Position numbers and translations under genes: made by a program
Origin: Methylobacterium sp. J-026
Lineage (GTDB): Bacteria; Pseudomonadota; Alphaproteobacteria; Rhizobiales; Beijerinckiaceae
Direction of reading: 5' to 3'
Assembly (NCBI RefSeq): GCF_022829585.1
Contig: NZ_JAKSYC010000100.1
Location: 33,868 to 97,867 of the forward strand
Length of the DNA: 64,000 nucleotides
Part shown: positions 55,678 through 64,000 of the stretch, one piece after another
How the letters are laid out: every line of letters starts with the position of its first letter
Position numbering within the stretch: the first letter of the stretch is position 1
Notes under the pieces: model-generated
Databases searched by the model: none
Seen by the model: the letters and a program-made list of their open reading frames with translations, nothing else
Told to the model about the DNA's origin: nothing

Positions 55678-57192
55678 CTAATCCCGCACCAATCCCCAGA
55701 AGGCGTGCCTGCGCCCATACACCCGCCGCAGCTCCGCACGGTAGGCCTCCGGGTCGGGGTCGAGGGCGCCCGCCTCGATCCGTGGGGCCAGGCCGCCGAG
55801 TTCCGCGAGGTAGCGGGCTGCGTGCGGATAGGCGGCGTTCCGGTTGTCGGCGAGGATGGCGTCGATCAGCCGGCGGTAGAGGATCGTGGCGGCGAGCGGA
55901 TGGTCCTGGGCCATGGCTTCGGCGGCCGGTGCCAGCACCGCGTAGTCCTGGCCCCGCCAGACAGCCGGCCGGTCCGTCACCAGCCGGGCGGCGCGCCGCA
56001 GGTCCGGCCAGCCCACCAGGAAGGCGAGCGCCCGATGGGGGTCCGGGAAGGCCGCGGCGTGGTCGAGCGCGCGCAGGAGCGCGTCCTCGTCCTCGAAATC
56101 CGGAAGCTTGGCCAGATGGGCGCGCAGCAGCGGGGCGTCCAGCTCCCGCACGAACTGCGCCCAGCGCAGGGCCTGCGCGTCGTCCCCCCGCCCGAGGGCG
56201 TCGAGGACCGCGATCTCCACCATCAGCCGCTCGCGCTCCACCGCCCGCAGGTCGAAGCCGGCGATCAGGTCGGCCCGGGTGGCGAGGCGGCGTTCCGGAT
56301 CCTGCGGCCGCCGGATCCAGTCCAGAGCCTCCCCCGGGCGCCCGGCGCCGAGGAGGCGACGGGCGATCTCGGCACGGTTCTCGCCGCCCGGCGCGATCGC
56401 TTCCTCCAGTGCGACGAAGGCGTCCGGGTCGCCCCGGCGATCGGCGATGGCCTGGCGCAGGCGCAGGATCTGGCCACGGACGGCCGCGCGGTAGGGAGCC
56501 GGCGCGTTGCGGGGATGGCTGGTCCCGGGTTGTGCCGCCGCGGCCTCGGACAATCGGCCATCGATCTCGGCGAGGGCGTCGGCGGCGAGCGTCGGGATCA
56601 ACGCGCCGAGGACCGTGCCCAGGGGGCCGAACGGATCCGCGGTGACGGACGACAGCAACCGCGTGGCGACCTGCGCGGCCGCCTCGGGCGGCAACGCACG
56701 CGCGATGGCCACGAAGGCCTCGGAGGCCCGCTCGAACACGCCCTGGACGGTGCCGTTGCCGTCGTCCACGCGGTTCAGGACGCCATCGGCCGCGTCGAGG
56801 AAACGCCGGAGCCGGTCGAGGGCGGCGGCGGGATCCAGGGGGCGCAACTCGTCGAGGATCACCGTGACCGTGGCGTTCAGGTCCGCCACGAAGGCGCGCC
56901 GCCTCTGCCAGTCGATCAAGCCCTCCGCCGATTCGAGGGCGGCCAGCCGCCGGTCCACGATCCCCGCCACGGCCTCCGGACCCTGAAGCGCGGCCAGAGC
57001 CGCGCTCACCAGTTTCTTGAAGGCCGGATTGCGCCCGGTCTCGCCGAGGATCAGCCCGATCAGGCGTTCGGGAGCGAGCGCGGCCAGGGTTTCGGGTGTC
57101 GGCGTCGTGCGCCGCGCACCCTTGGGCAGGGCCGTTCCCGCCAACCGCTGCTTGGCGCCCGCCGCCCCTTTTCCGATGCCTGCCCGCGCCAC
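55678..57192 (-). CDS. DUF6880 family helical-repeat protein
   Basis: About 504 residues of the DUF6880 family, alpha-helical and TPR-like. Recognisable blocks are LAALAPERLIGLILGE, GPEAVAGIVDRRLAALESAE with LIDWQRRRAFVADL, DPAAALDRLRRFLDAADGVL with a following RVDDGNGTVQGVF, and the C-terminal YAVLAPAAEAMAQDHPLAAT ... ILYRRLIDAILADNR with the YRAELRRVYGRRHAFWG end. Function unknown. I chose GTG 57192 (MARAGIGKG...) because family members start in this way and no ATG lies upstream before the DUF2188 stop 47 bp away. Same strand as the DUF2188 gene. Confidence 0.85.
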   Translation of the reverse strand: MARAGIGKGAAGAKQRLAGTALPKGARRTTPTPETLAALAPERLIGLILGETGRNPAFKKLVSAALAALQGPEAVAGIVDRRLAALESAEGLIDWQRRRAFVADLNATVTVILDELRPLDPAAALDRLRRFLDAADGVLNRVDDGNGTVQGVFERASEAFVAIARALPPEAAAQVATRLLSSVTADPFGPLGTVLGALIPTLAADALAEIDGRLSEAAAAQPGTSHPRNAPAPYRAAVRGQILRLRQAIADRRGDPDAFVALEEAIAPGGENRAEIARRLLGAGRPGEALDWIRRPQDPERRLATRADLIAGFDLRAVERERLMVEIAVLDALGRGDDAQALRWAQFVRELDAPLLRAHLAKLPDFEDEDALLRALDHAAAFPDPHRALAFLVGWPDLRRAARLVTDRPAVWRGQDYAVLAPAAEAMAQDHPLAATILYRRLIDAILADNRNAAYPHAARYLAELGGLAPRIEAGALDPDPEAYRAELRRVYGRRHAFWGLVRD

Positions 57193-57238
57193 GTCGGCCC
57201 CGTCGATGCGCCCGATCCCGCGGGCCGCGACCGTCTCG

Positions 57239-57478
57239 CTACTCCACGACCTTGGCGCGGGGCCGATCGTTCCCTTGGGCGGTCTCGTCGTGCCAGCCCC
57301 CGGCTTGGTCCTGGTAGCGGATGCCCTCCGTGGACCCCGGCACCTGTTGCTCGGCGGCCGCGGCCTGAGCGGCCTGCAGCGCTTCATCGCGGCTCGGGAA
57401 CGTCTCGGAGAAGACGTCGCCGACCTTGTAGGCGAAGCCGCCGTCATGCTCGACGATGCGATAGGTAACCTCAGACAT
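57239..57478 (-). CDS. DUF2188 domain-containing protein
   Basis: 79 residues. DUF2188 features: a short beta-strand start MSEVTYRIVEHDGGFAYKVG, then TFPSRDEALQAAQAAAAEQQ with the helix typical of the family, and a polar GTR-like tail IRYQDQAGGWHDETAQGNDR. The family is widespread, small and of unknown function, sometimes stress-induced. It lies 46 bp upstream of the DUF6880 start on the same strand. Confidence 0.85.
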   Translation of the reverse strand: MSEVTYRIVEHDGGFAYKVGDVFSETFPSRDEALQAAQAAAAEQQVPGSTEGIRYQDQAGGWHDETAQGNDRPRAKVVE

Positions 57479-57620
57479 CTCACCTCCTGCACGCGCCCGT
57501 CTTGGTTGAGCGCGAACCCCCCGGAGGCGAAGCGGTTCCAGAACGGCCGCGCCTTCGGCCTCCGATCCGCCGGAAAGTGCCCGTAGCGGGGACCGATCCC
57601 GGCGCCAGACGATTCATCCG

Positions 57621-57875
57621 ATGCAGCTTCGACCGATCCTCGCCCTCGTTCTCCTCGTGTCCGCGCAGCCGGCCCGCGCCGAGGACGGATTCTTCGACAG
57701 GCTCTTCGGCGGGTCCGGGCGGGGCGCGCCGCCCAACCCCTTCGCGTCGAATTACCCCTCCGCGCCGCCCACGGCCGAGGACATCCGGTCCGAGCGCCAG
57801 CGGCGGGCCGGCCGCGGCGAGCACGGCGGCCGGGAGGCCGGCCCGCTGCCCCCGGGGCGCGTCCCGGAGGAGTGA
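57621..57875 (+). CDS. Small secreted hypothetical protein
   Basis: 84 residues. Signal peptide MQLRPILALVLLVSAQPARA with cleavage after ARA (~20). The mature part EDGFFDRLFGGSGRGAPPNP continues FASNYPSAPPTAEDIRSERQ and ends in a Gly/Pro/Arg-rich disordered tail. No family recognised. It converges with fabI, whose stop lies 6 bp away. Confidence 0.6.
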   Translation: MQLRPILALVLLVSAQPARAEDGFFDRLFGGSGRGAPPNPFASNYPSAPPTAEDIRSERQRRAGRGEHGGREAGPLPPGRVPEE

Positions 57876-57881
57876 CGCGGT

Positions 57882-58712
57882 TCAGGCGGCGCCGACGACG
57901 CCCGCCTCGTCCTGCGCCTGGAGCACGTCCGGGCGCGGCATCGAGATGATGTTGTAGCCGGCATCGACGAAATGGACCTCGCCGGTGACCCCGCCCGAGA
58001 GCGGCGACAGCAGATAGAGGGCCGAGCCGCCGACATCCTCCAGGGTCACCGTGCGCCGCAACGGGGCGTGGGCGCGCTGGTGGTTGAACATCAGCCGGGC
58101 ATCGGCGATCCCGGCGCCGGCCAGCGTGCGCATCGGCCCGGCCGAGAGGGCGTTCACCCGGATCCCGTCCGGCCCGAGATCGCCGGCGAGATAACGCACC
58201 GACGCTTCCAGCGCCGCCTTGGCGACCCCCATCACGTTGTAGTTGGGCATGACCCGCGTCGAGCCGCCGTAGGTGAGCGTCAGGAGCGAGCCGCCGGCCT
58301 TCATCCGTTTGGCCGCGCGCTGGGCGATCTCGGTGAAGGAGAAGCACGAGATCGTCATGGTGCGCGCGAAGTTCTCGCGGGTCGTCACGTCGATGTAGCG
58401 GCCCTTGAGCTGCGCCTTGTCGGAGAAGCCGATCGCGTGGACGACGAAATCGAGGCCGCCGTCGAAGCGCGCGTCGAGCGCCGCGAAGGCGGCATCCACC
58501 GAGGCCAGATCCTCCACGTCGCAGGGCAGGACGATGTCCGAATCGAGCTGCGCGGCCAGCGGCGTGACGCGCCGGCCCAGCGCCTCGCCCTGATACGTGA
58601 AGGCGAGCCGCGCACCCTGACCGTGGAGAGCCTTGGCAATGCCCCAGGCAATCGAGTGATCGTTGGCGACGCCCATGATGAGGCCGCGCCTGCCCGCCAT
58701 CAAACCCGTCAT
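57882..58712 (-). CDS. fabI: Enoyl-[acyl-carrier-protein] reductase (NADH) FabI
   Basis: 276 residues. Short-chain-dehydrogenase fold with the NADH site GRRGLIMGVANDHSIAWGIA at the N-terminus, the HAIGFSDKAQLKGRYIDVTT segment, and the catalytic Y-x6-K in YNVMGVAKAALEASVRYLAG. Substrate-loop features NALSAGPMRTLAGAGI and HAPLRRTVTLEDVG match FabI. It performs the last reduction of fatty-acid elongation and is the target of triclosan-like inhibitors. The start is ATG 58712. It is the last gene of the leftward fabA-fabB-smORF-fabI order; a terminator at 58847-58873 separates it from the others, so it needs its own promoter. Confidence 0.94.
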   Translation of the reverse strand: MTGLMAGRRGLIMGVANDHSIAWGIAKALHGQGARLAFTYQGEALGRRVTPLAAQLDSDIVLPCDVEDLASVDAAFAALDARFDGGLDFVVHAIGFSDKAQLKGRYIDVTTRENFARTMTISCFSFTEIAQRAAKRMKAGGSLLTLTYGGSTRVMPNYNVMGVAKAALEASVRYLAGDLGPDGIRVNALSAGPMRTLAGAGIADARLMFNHQRAHAPLRRTVTLEDVGGSALYLLSPLSGGVTGEVHFVDAGYNIISMPRPDVLQAQDEAGVVGAA

Positions 58713-58846
58713 GCCGACCTGTTTCCCGAACGAGCGCACCGCACCCGGAAGGTGGGGACGGGCCGCGCAACGCTCGACCGAACCGCGGCAGGGTGCCTTA
58801 GCGCGCCTCGCTCCCCGTTCCAAACGGCCGTCGGTCGGTGGCGGAT

Positions 58847-58873
58847 AAAAAAAGCCCCGCCGAGGGGCGGGGC
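58847..58873 (-). terminator. Rho-independent terminator after the fab-region small ORF
   Basis: On the minus strand GCCCCGCC-CCTC-GGCGGGGC forms an 8-bp GC stem with a 4-nt loop followed by seven Ts. It lies 23 bp after the stop of the 38-residue ORF, so it ends the fabA-fabB-smORF message. Confidence 0.85.
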
Positions 58874-58895
58874 GTTCACGATCTGGCGGCTCAGC

Positions 58896-59012
58896 TCAGA
58901 AGTAGCCGTTCGTATGGGAGCGGGCTTCCTCGATCAGGGCCTGCTTGGCGTAGATCGCCGCAAAGCCTGCGAGCACCAACCCGCCCAACGTTCCGAGGAT
59001 GAAAGTCCCCAT
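58896..59012 (-). CDS. 38-residue membrane peptide in the fab cluster
   Basis: MGTFILGTLGGLVLAGFAAI is followed by YAKQALIEEARSHTNGYF and a stop. One hydrophobic span (residues 3-20, with G-x3-G spacing) is followed by a charged tail. It lies 81 bp after fabB and is followed by a strong terminator, which argues for a real gene on the fabA-fabB transcript. Codon usage includes several non-GC third positions, unlike a random GC frame. Function unknown; possibly a small partner of membrane lipid enzymes. Confidence 0.6.
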   Translation of the reverse strand: MGTFILGTLGGLVLAGFAAIYAKQALIEEARSHTNGYF

Positions 59013-59093
59013 CGCCACCACCAGATCTCAACAACCGGTAAACGCCGTCCTTCCGACAACGGTTCCGGCCGTCGGGTTCAGGCGTCGACTTGT

Positions 59094-60320
59094 TCAGGCG
59101 TCGACGTGCTTCAGGACCAGGGTGGCATTGGTCCCGCCGAAACCGAAGGAATTGGTCAGGACGTGGCCGAGTTGGGCGTTGTCCCGGCGCTGCCGCAGGA
59201 TCGGCATGTCGGCGAAGGCCGGATCGAGCGTGTCGATATGGGCGCTCTCGCAGATGAAGCCGTTCTGCATCATCAGCAGGCTGTAGATCGCCTCCTGCAC
59301 GCCGGTGGCGCCGAGCGAATGGCCGGTCAGGGACTTCGTGGCGGCGATCGGCGGGCAGGCTTCGCCCCGGCCGAACACCGCGCGGATCGCCTCGATCTCC
59401 TTGTCGTCGCCCACCGGCGTCGAGGTGGCGTGCGGGTTGATGTAGTCGATCCGCGCGCCCTTCAGGCCTTCCAGCGCCTGGCGCATGCAGCGCACCGCGC
59501 CCTCGCCGGACGGCGCGACCATGTCGTGCCCGTCCGAGGTCGCGCCGTAGCCCGCGATCTCCCCGTAGATCCGGGCGCCGCGCGCCCTGGCGTGCTCCAG
59601 CTCCTCGAGGACCAGGACGCCGGCGCCGCCCGCGATGACGAAACCGTCGCGGTTGGCGTCGTAGGCCCGGGAGGCCCGGGACGGGGTGTCGTTGAACTTC
59701 GACGACATGGCGCCCATGGCGTCGAACAGCACCGACAGGGTCCAGTCGAGATCCTCGCAGCCGCCGGCGAAGATGATGTCCTGCCGGCCGCCCTGGATGA
59801 TCTCGGCGGCGTTGCCGATGCAATGGTTCGACGTCGCGCAGGCCGACGAGATCGAGTAGTTCACGCCGCGGATCTTGAACCACGTGGCCAGCGTCGCCGA
59901 GGCGGTCGACGACATCGCCTTGGGCACCGCGAACGGGCCGATGCGCTTCGGGCCCTTCTCCCGGGCGATGGCCGCAGATTCCACGATCACCCGGGTCGAG
60001 GGACCGCCCGAGCCCATGATGATGCCGGTGCGCTCGTTGGAGACGTCCCCCGCCTCCAGGCCCGCATCGGCGATCGCCTGATCCATGGCGACATGGTTCC
60101 AGGCGGTACCGCCGCCGTGGAAGCGCATGGCCCGCCGGTCGACCACACCCTCGGGGTCGAGGGTCGGCGCGCCGGAGACTTGGCTGCGGAAGCCGTGCTC
60201 GGCGTAGCTGGCGTCGCGCGCGATGCCCGAGCGGGCTTCACGCAGGGAGGCCAGCACCTCCTGCGTGTTGTTGCCGATGGACGAGACGATGCCCATCCCG
60301 GTGATGACGACACGGCGCAT
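59094..60320 (-). CDS. fabB: Beta-ketoacyl-ACP synthase I
   Basis: 408 residues. Thiolase fold with the nucleophile Cys in [18 protein letters not shown], the first catalytic His in [12 protein letters not shown] and the second in [20 protein letters not shown], plus the C-terminal [17 protein letters not shown]. The overall length and the [18 protein letters not shown] start favour FabB rather than FabF; adjacency to fabA agrees, since FabA and FabB jointly make unsaturated fatty acids. The start is ATG 60320. It ends in VDA-stop, and a 14-bp tandem duplicate of that end follows it. Confidence 0.94.
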   Translation of the reverse strand: MRRVVITGMGIVSSIGNNTQEVLASLREARSGIARDASYAEHGFRSQVSGAPTLDPEGVVDRRAMRFHGGGTAWNHVAMDQAIADAGLEAGDVSNERTGIIMGSGGPSTRVIVESAAIAREKGPKRIGPFAVPKAMSSTASATLATWFKIRGVNYSISSACATSNHCIGNAAEIIQGGRQDIIFAGGCEDLDWTLSVLFDAMGAMSSKFNDTPSRASRAYDANRDGFVIAGGAGVLVLEELEHARARGARIYGEIAGYGATSDGHDMVAPSGEGAVRCMRQALEGLKGARIDYINPHATSTPVGDDKEIEAIRAVFGRGEACPPIAATKSLTGHSLGATGVQEAIYSLLMMQNGFICESAHIDTLDPAFADMPILRQRRDNAQLGHVLTNSFGFGGTNATLVLKHVDA

Positions 60321-60449
60321 GATGGTGACGATACCTCCGTCGCGGCGTCGCACGTCCGCACCGCGTCCCGGTCAGCTAAGATGACGCGGACACAATCTCA
60401 ACCGCCGAGGGCATCCGACGTTGCGTCCGGCGCCCCCGAACCGGCCCGT

Positions 60450-60986
60450 TCAGCTCTGGAACAGGCCGACGCGCATGTCCTGGACCTGGTAGACGCGCTC
60501 GCCGTCGGCCTCAAGCCAGCCGTCGCCGATGCCGAGCACCAGCTTGCCCTGGCGGACGCGCTTCACGTCGACATTGTAGACCACCCGCTTCATCGACGGG
60601 AGGACCTGACCGGCGAGCTTGACCTCGCCCACGCCCAGGGCCCGCCCGCGCCCGGGGGCGCCGAGCCAGCCGAGATGGAAGCCGAGCATCTGCCAGAGGG
60701 CGTCGAGCCCGAGGCAGCCGGGCATCACGGGATCGCCCTGGAAGTGACAGGGGAAGAACCAGAGGTCGGGCCGGATGTCGAGTTCCGCGGTCACGTGCCC
60801 CTTGCCGTGGGCGCCGCCCTCGGCGCCGATCGACGTGATGCGGTCGAACATCAGCATCGGCGGCAGCGGCAGTTGCGCGTTCCCGGCTCCGAAGAGTTCG
60901 CCGCGGCCGCAGGCCAGCAGGTCCTCGTAGGAGAAGTGCGTCCGGCGGCTCGCGTTCGGGGCAGAGGTTTCGGCGTCTGGCGGCAT
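60450..60986 (-). CDS. fabA: 3-hydroxydecanoyl-ACP dehydratase/isomerase FabA
   Basis: 178 residues. Active-site segments [20 protein letters not shown] (catalytic His and Asp) and [20 protein letters not shown] are the FabA signature. [20 protein letters not shown] near the N-terminus and [20 protein letters not shown] near the C-terminus agree. It dehydrates 3-hydroxydecanoyl-ACP and isomerises to the cis-3 enoyl product, the branch point to unsaturated fatty acids. First gene of the leftward fabA-fabB unit, 219 bp from the divergent irr start. Confidence 0.95.
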   Translation of the reverse strand: MPPDAETSAPNASRRTHFSYEDLLACGRGELFGAGNAQLPLPPMLMFDRITSIGAEGGAHGKGHVTAELDIRPDLWFFPCHFQGDPVMPGCLGLDALWQMLGFHLGWLGAPGRGRALGVGEVKLAGQVLPSMKRVVYNVDVKRVRQGKLVLGIGDGWLEADGERVYQVQDMRVGLFQS

Positions 60987-61205
60987 TGCGTGGGTTGTTT
61001 CCTCGGAATGTGCCGCGGGTGCGGCACGCTCGCGGGCGAAGGCCTCCGCCCCGCTGTGTGGCGCGCGGGGTAGCACGCGGCGATGCACCTTCAAAGCCGC
61101 GAGCGGCCCCGTCGGCGCGGTGACGCTCGGGTTGCGACCGCATGGCCAGTTCCATATACTGGTCAGAATCTTCCTCAGGCCCCTCGTCGAGCGTTCAGTC
61201 CAGCG

Positions 61206-61721
61206 ATGTCCGAACCGGTGCCATTCCAGGCCATCTTCAACGGGCGGGTGCCTGCCCCCCAGCTGGAGGCCAACGGCACGCCGCGCCGCGGCTGCCCGCT
61301 CTCCGACCTGCGCGATCGTCTGCGCCGGGCGGGCCTGCGGCCGACCCGGCAGCGCCTGTCCCTGGGCTGGCTGCTGTTCGGCCGCGGCGACCGTCACCTG
61401 ACGGCCGAGATGCTCTACGACGAAGCGATGCGCGCCAAGGTGCCGGTCTCGCTGGCCACCGTCTACAACACCCTGCACCAGTTCACCGAGGCCGGGCTGC
61501 TGCGCCAGCTCGCCCTCGACGGGTCGAAGGCCTATTTCGACACGAACCCCAGCGAGCACCATCACTTCTACCTCGAGGATGAGGGTCAGGTGATCGACAT
61601 GCCCGATTGCGGCATCACCGTCGATTCGCTCCCCGAAGCCCCCGAGGGCATGGAGATCGCCGGGGTCGAGGTGATCGTCCGCCTGCGGCGCAGCCGACCC
61701 GCCGGGCGCCGCCAGAGCTGA
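61206..61721 (+). CDS. irr: Iron response regulator Irr (Fur family)
   Basis: 171 residues. Fur-family winged helix ([20 protein letters not shown], then [21 protein letters not shown] recognition helix in [20 protein letters not shown]). The N-terminal GCP motif ([14 protein letters not shown]) resembles the heme-regulatory CP motif of Irr, and [15 protein letters not shown] is the His-rich site of Irr. Irr represses or activates iron and heme genes under iron limitation and is controlled by heme-dependent turnover. Its position divergent from fabA-fabB is the usual Hyphomicrobiales arrangement. Start ATG 61206. Confidence 0.92.
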   Translation: MSEPVPFQAIFNGRVPAPQLEANGTPRRGCPLSDLRDRLRRAGLRPTRQRLSLGWLLFGRGDRHLTAEMLYDEAMRAKVPVSLATVYNTLHQFTEAGLLRQLALDGSKAYFDTNPSEHHHFYLEDEGQVIDMPDCGITVDSLPEAPEGMEIAGVEVIVRLRRSRPAGRRQS

Positions 61722-61800
61722 GCCGGCACGGCAGGATCGGGATCGCAGGATCGTCGCAGGGGCCCGGCATCGTCCGGGCCCCGCGCCGTTGCGGGACCTC

Positions 61801-62364
61801 CTACTCCACGACCTCGTTCGGGTAGACCCCCCAGAGGCGGTTCTGCCGGATGTAGCCGTCCACGTCCCGCTTGTTCGGCAGGGCGACGATCAGGCGGCAC
61901 CACGCGCCGGTGCAGCTCTTCACGCTGCCGATCACCCCGGTCTGAAGCCGGGCCTCGTCCTCGGCGCCGTCCTCCGCCTTGGCCCGAAGCGAGATGGCGG
62001 CCTTCTCGACACCCTTGTCGGGGCCGGCATTGACGATGGCGGTGCGCCGCCCCGAGAGCAGCGAGTGCAGGACCCAGCCCTCGGTCCCCTCCGAGTCGCG
62101 GATCCGGCGCCAGGTCTCGAACTCGCCCACGATCTCCACCGGCAGGCCGGCGCGCTGGAACACCCACAGGGTGCGGTGATCCTTGGACGGACCCTCGCGC
62201 AGATTGACGCGATCGGTCTTCAGGCTGGCATAGCGCGGCAGCGGCAGCTTGGTGACCGGCCCGATCCCGGCCTCCGGGGGCGCGGCGGGCGCCGCCAGGG
62301 CGCCTGTGGCGAAGCCCCCCGCCAGCAGCGCCGCGACGGCGAGGCTGAGGCGTGACACGCGCAT
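61801..62364 (-). CDS. Secreted protein with two SH3-like domains
   Basis: 187 residues. Signal peptide [20 protein letters not shown] ending GALA (~25). The mature part holds two bacterial SH3-like modules: [20 protein letters not shown] with [23 protein letters not shown], and [20 protein letters not shown] with [10 protein letters not shown] and [17 protein letters not shown]. The family (often SH3_4) is thought to bind cell-wall peptides in the periplasm; no enzymatic domain is present. Stands alone, divergent from the dehydrogenase gene. Confidence 0.88.
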   Translation of the reverse strand: MRVSRLSLAVAALLAGGFATGALAAPAAPPEAGIGPVTKLPLPRYASLKTDRVNLREGPSKDHRTLWVFQRAGLPVEIVGEFETWRRIRDSEGTEGWVLHSLLSGRRTAIVNAGPDKGVEKAAISLRAKAEDGAEDEARLQTGVIGSVKSCTGAWCRLIVALPNKRDVDGYIRQNRLWGVYPNEVVE

Positions 62365-62619
62365 GGTCGTCTCCCTGTCCGGACGGCGGATGGTGGCTGT
62401 CGGGCTTGTCGCAGGCGAGGCCTTTCGGCAAGCCGGCTTCGTCGGCATCAGATTGTGTTCCGGCCCACCTCTGATAGAGAGGCGAATGGGTCGGACCAGG
62501 CTCCGGGATCGGCGCCGCGTGACCGGTCCTGTCTGGCCGAATTCGGTTAACGGACGCTTGCGTGAAGCGGTCCGGCCGGGAGCCGCCGATACGGCCGCAG
62601 AGCTGACGGGGAGAGAAAC

Positions 62620-63618
62620 GTGTCGAAGCGCAAGCCGCTGGTGGTCGTGACGCGGCGCCTGCCGGATGCCGTCGAGACGCGGATGCGCGAGCTGTTCGAC
62701 GTCCGCCTCAGTTCCGACGACGCGCCCATGGCGGCGGACGCGATGGCGGCGGCCCTGCGCGAGGCCGACGTCCTGGTCCCCACCGTCACCGACGAGGTCG
62801 ATGCCGGGCTGATCGCCCAGGCCGGCCCGAACCTGCGGCTCATCGCCAATTTCGGCAACGGCGTCGATCACATCGACGTGGCGGCGGCGCTGGAGCGCGG
62901 CATCACGGTCACCAACACCCCGGGCGTGCTGACCGAGGACACCGCCGACATGACGATGGCGCTGATCCTCGCCGTCGCCCGCCGGGTCACAGAGGGCGCG
63001 CGGATCATCCCCGACGACGAGTGGACCACCGGCTGGTCGCCGACCTGGATGCTCGGCCGGCGCATCACCGGCAAGCGCCTCGGGATCGTCGGCATGGGCC
63101 GGATCGGGCAGGCGCTCGCCAAGCGCGCCCGGGCCTTCGGCCTCCAGGTCCATTACCACAACCGCCGCCGGGTGCCGGCCGCCATCGAGGGCGCGCTGGA
63201 CGCCACCTACTGGGAATCCCTCGACCAGATGCTCGCCCGGGTCGACATCGTGTCGGTGAACTGCCCGCACACGCCCGCGACCTACCACCTGCTCTCGGCC
63301 CGGCGCCTCAAGTTGCTCAAGCCCGAGGCGGTGGTGGTGAACACCGCCCGCGGCGAGGTGATCGACGAGAACGCCCTGGCGCGGCTGATCGAGGGCGGCG
63401 AGATCTCGGCGGCCGGCCTCGACGTGTTCGAGCAGGAGCCGGCGGTCAGCCCGCGGCTCGTCAAGCTCGCCCGGCAGGGCAAGGTCGTGCTGCTGCCCCA
63501 TATGGGCTCGGCGACCTACGAGAGCCGCATCGACATGGGCGAGAAGGTCATCATCAACATCAAGACCTTCATGGACGGCCACCGTCCGCCGGACCGGATC
63601 CTGCCCAGCATGCTCTGA
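62620..63618 (+). CDS. D-2-hydroxyacid dehydrogenase (glyoxylate/hydroxypyruvate reductase type)
   Basis: 332 residues starting at GTG with GGGGAGAG upstream. NAD-binding GKRLGIVGMGRIGQALAKRA, catalytic Arg in VVNTARGEVIDENALAR, Glu in DVFEQEPAVSP and His in VVLLPHMGSATYESR. NFGNGVDHIDV and NTPGVLTEDTADMTMALILA are hallmarks of glyoxylate/hydroxypyruvate reductases. It probably reduces glyoxylate or hydroxypyruvate, relevant to serine-cycle carbon flow in methylotrophs, although the main methylotrophic hydroxypyruvate reductase is a different locus. Confidence 0.92.
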   Translation: MSKRKPLVVVTRRLPDAVETRMRELFDVRLSSDDAPMAADAMAAALREADVLVPTVTDEVDAGLIAQAGPNLRLIANFGNGVDHIDVAAALERGITVTNTPGVLTEDTADMTMALILAVARRVTEGARIIPDDEWTTGWSPTWMLGRRITGKRLGIVGMGRIGQALAKRARAFGLQVHYHNRRRVPAAIEGALDATYWESLDQMLARVDIVSVNCPHTPATYHLLSARRLKLLKPEAVVVNTARGEVIDENALARLIEGGEISAAGLDVFEQEPAVSPRLVKLARQGKVVLLPHMGSATYESRIDMGEKVIINIKTFMDGHRPPDRILPSML

Positions 63619-63651
63619 CGAGGCCGGGTCCCGGCAACGCGTTCGCTTCTC

Positions 63652-64000
63652 TCAGAGGGCGTCGGCGGTCGCCACCGGCCGCTTGGCGGCTTCGACGCTC
63701 TGGAACAGCCGCTCCGTGGTCAGCTTCAGGAAGTAGAAGCCGAAGTCCGGGTTCTGGTAGTACAGCGCCTTGAGGTCGGAATAGGTCACGCACAGGGCCT
63801 TGCCGGGCTCCGCGCAGATCAGCGAGGCCGTGCGGGCGTTGCCCGGCGCGAGCAGGCCCAGCTCGCCGACGATCCCGCCCGCCCGCACCGCGATCCCGAC
63901 CTCCGGGACCCGGAAGACGCCGCTCTCGATGTAGTACATCTCGTGGGCGGGATCGCCCGCACGGAACACGGTCTCGTCCGCCCCGAAGGCCCGCTCCGTC
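63652..64000 (-). CDS. Cyclic nucleotide-binding domain protein, C-terminal part (5' end outside window)
   Basis: The frame is open to the window edge. The present ~115 residues form a CNB domain: GADETVFRAGDPAHEMYYIE SG, VGIAVRAGGIVGELGLLAPG and NARTASLICAEPGKALCVTY, with the phosphate-binding cassette region GELGLLAPGNARTAS. No helix-turn-helix follows, so it is not a Crp/Fnr regulator; the domain is probably the C-terminal sensor of a membrane protein or other effector whose N-terminal part lies beyond 64000. Confidence 0.8.
   Translation of the reverse strand, partial: TERAFGADETVFRAGDPAHEMYYIESGVFRVPEVGIAVRAGGIVGELGLLAPGNARTASLICAEPGKALCVTYSDLKALYYQNPDFGFYFLKLTTERLFQSVEAAKRPVATADAL

Noticed and set aside
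57192..58770. Upstream extension of the DUF6880 frame through the fabI region
   Set aside because: The extension reads fabI out of frame and crosses the DUF2188 gene; the real protein starts near 57192.
57972..61073. A ~1030-codon plus-strand open frame opposite fabI, fabB and fabA
   Set aside because: Shadow frame; the minus-strand genes have catalytic motifs and correct lengths.
61085..61205. Iron control element between fabA and irr
   Set aside because: The AT-leaning sequence near 61150-61175 has no convincing match to a palindromic Irr box.

Overview
The window is very GC-rich (roughly 70%, third codon positions almost all G or C). Its gene content points to an alphaproteobacterium of the Hyphomicrobiales, most likely Methylobacterium. 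This is an inference from the Irr-type iron regulator divergent from fabA-fabB, from DUF2336, DUF6880, DUF2188 and DUF427 proteins, and from overall protein style. No rRNA, prophage, insertion sequence, CRISPR array or complete methylotrophy module was seen. It reads as an ordinary chromosomal segment of mostly short operons, with two genes cut by the window ends (a glycerophosphodiester phosphodiesterase C-terminus at the left and a cyclic-nucleotide-binding protein at the right).

Layout. 1-4.3 kb: FemAB-like acyltransferase coupled to an M20 amidohydrolase, then a TetR/NTF2-like pair with a clear operator palindrome and the tail end of a lost AraC regulator. 4.3-7.9 kb: molybdate transporter modA-modB and modC, separated by a glutathione S-transferase on the opposite strand, with a probable ModE box. 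8.7-11.7 kb: prmA, an RMF-like small protein, and a chemoreceptor coupled to a small membrane protein. 12.2-18.4 kb: serine hydrolase, M20 peptidase, glmS and glmU (UDP-GlcNAc synthesis), tRNA-Asn. 19-28 kb: a second and third chemoreceptor, tRNA-Cys, a translationally coupled arginase-ureD pair, and an OmpR/EnvZ-type two-component system. 28-41.7 kb: GH15 glycosidase, DUF2336/lytic transglycosylase pair, flavin and nitro reductases, exporter, PRC-barrel protein, DUF2231/sorbosone-dehydrogenase pair, and several small secreted or membrane proteins. 41.8-47.9 kb: tRNA-Lys, leuA with a leucine-rich leader peptide, divergent leuB, ubiE and ubiB. 48-57.9 kb: a large hybrid histidine kinase coupled to zapE, GNAT, comF, methyltransferase/DUF427 pair, DUF6880 and DUF2188 proteins. 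57.9-61.7 kb: fabI, a 38-residue membrane peptide with its own terminator, fabB, fabA and divergent irr. 61.8-64 kb: SH3-domain protein, 2-hydroxyacid dehydrogenase, cyclic-nucleotide-binding protein.

Functional threads. Cell-envelope supply (GlmS/GlmU, FabA/FabB/FabI, lytic transglycosylase), environmental sensing (three chemoreceptors, one classical two-component pair, one hybrid kinase), nitrogen handling (arginase plus UreD, amidohydrolases), molybdenum uptake, leucine synthesis and ubiquinone synthesis dominate.

The most interesting signals lie between or beside the genes: the leu leader/hairpin region, a lipoprotein frame with no ATG, GTG or TTG but a well-placed SD in front of ATC, an in-frame GCC microsatellite that breaks the heptad register of one chemoreceptor, AT-rich islands upstream of all three chemoreceptor loci, a dispersed family of palindromic GC-rich repeats, and small ORFs with good translation signals. 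I did not find a convincing multi-gene undescribed system; the closest candidate is the two-gene chemoreceptor unit at 9.9-11.7 kb.
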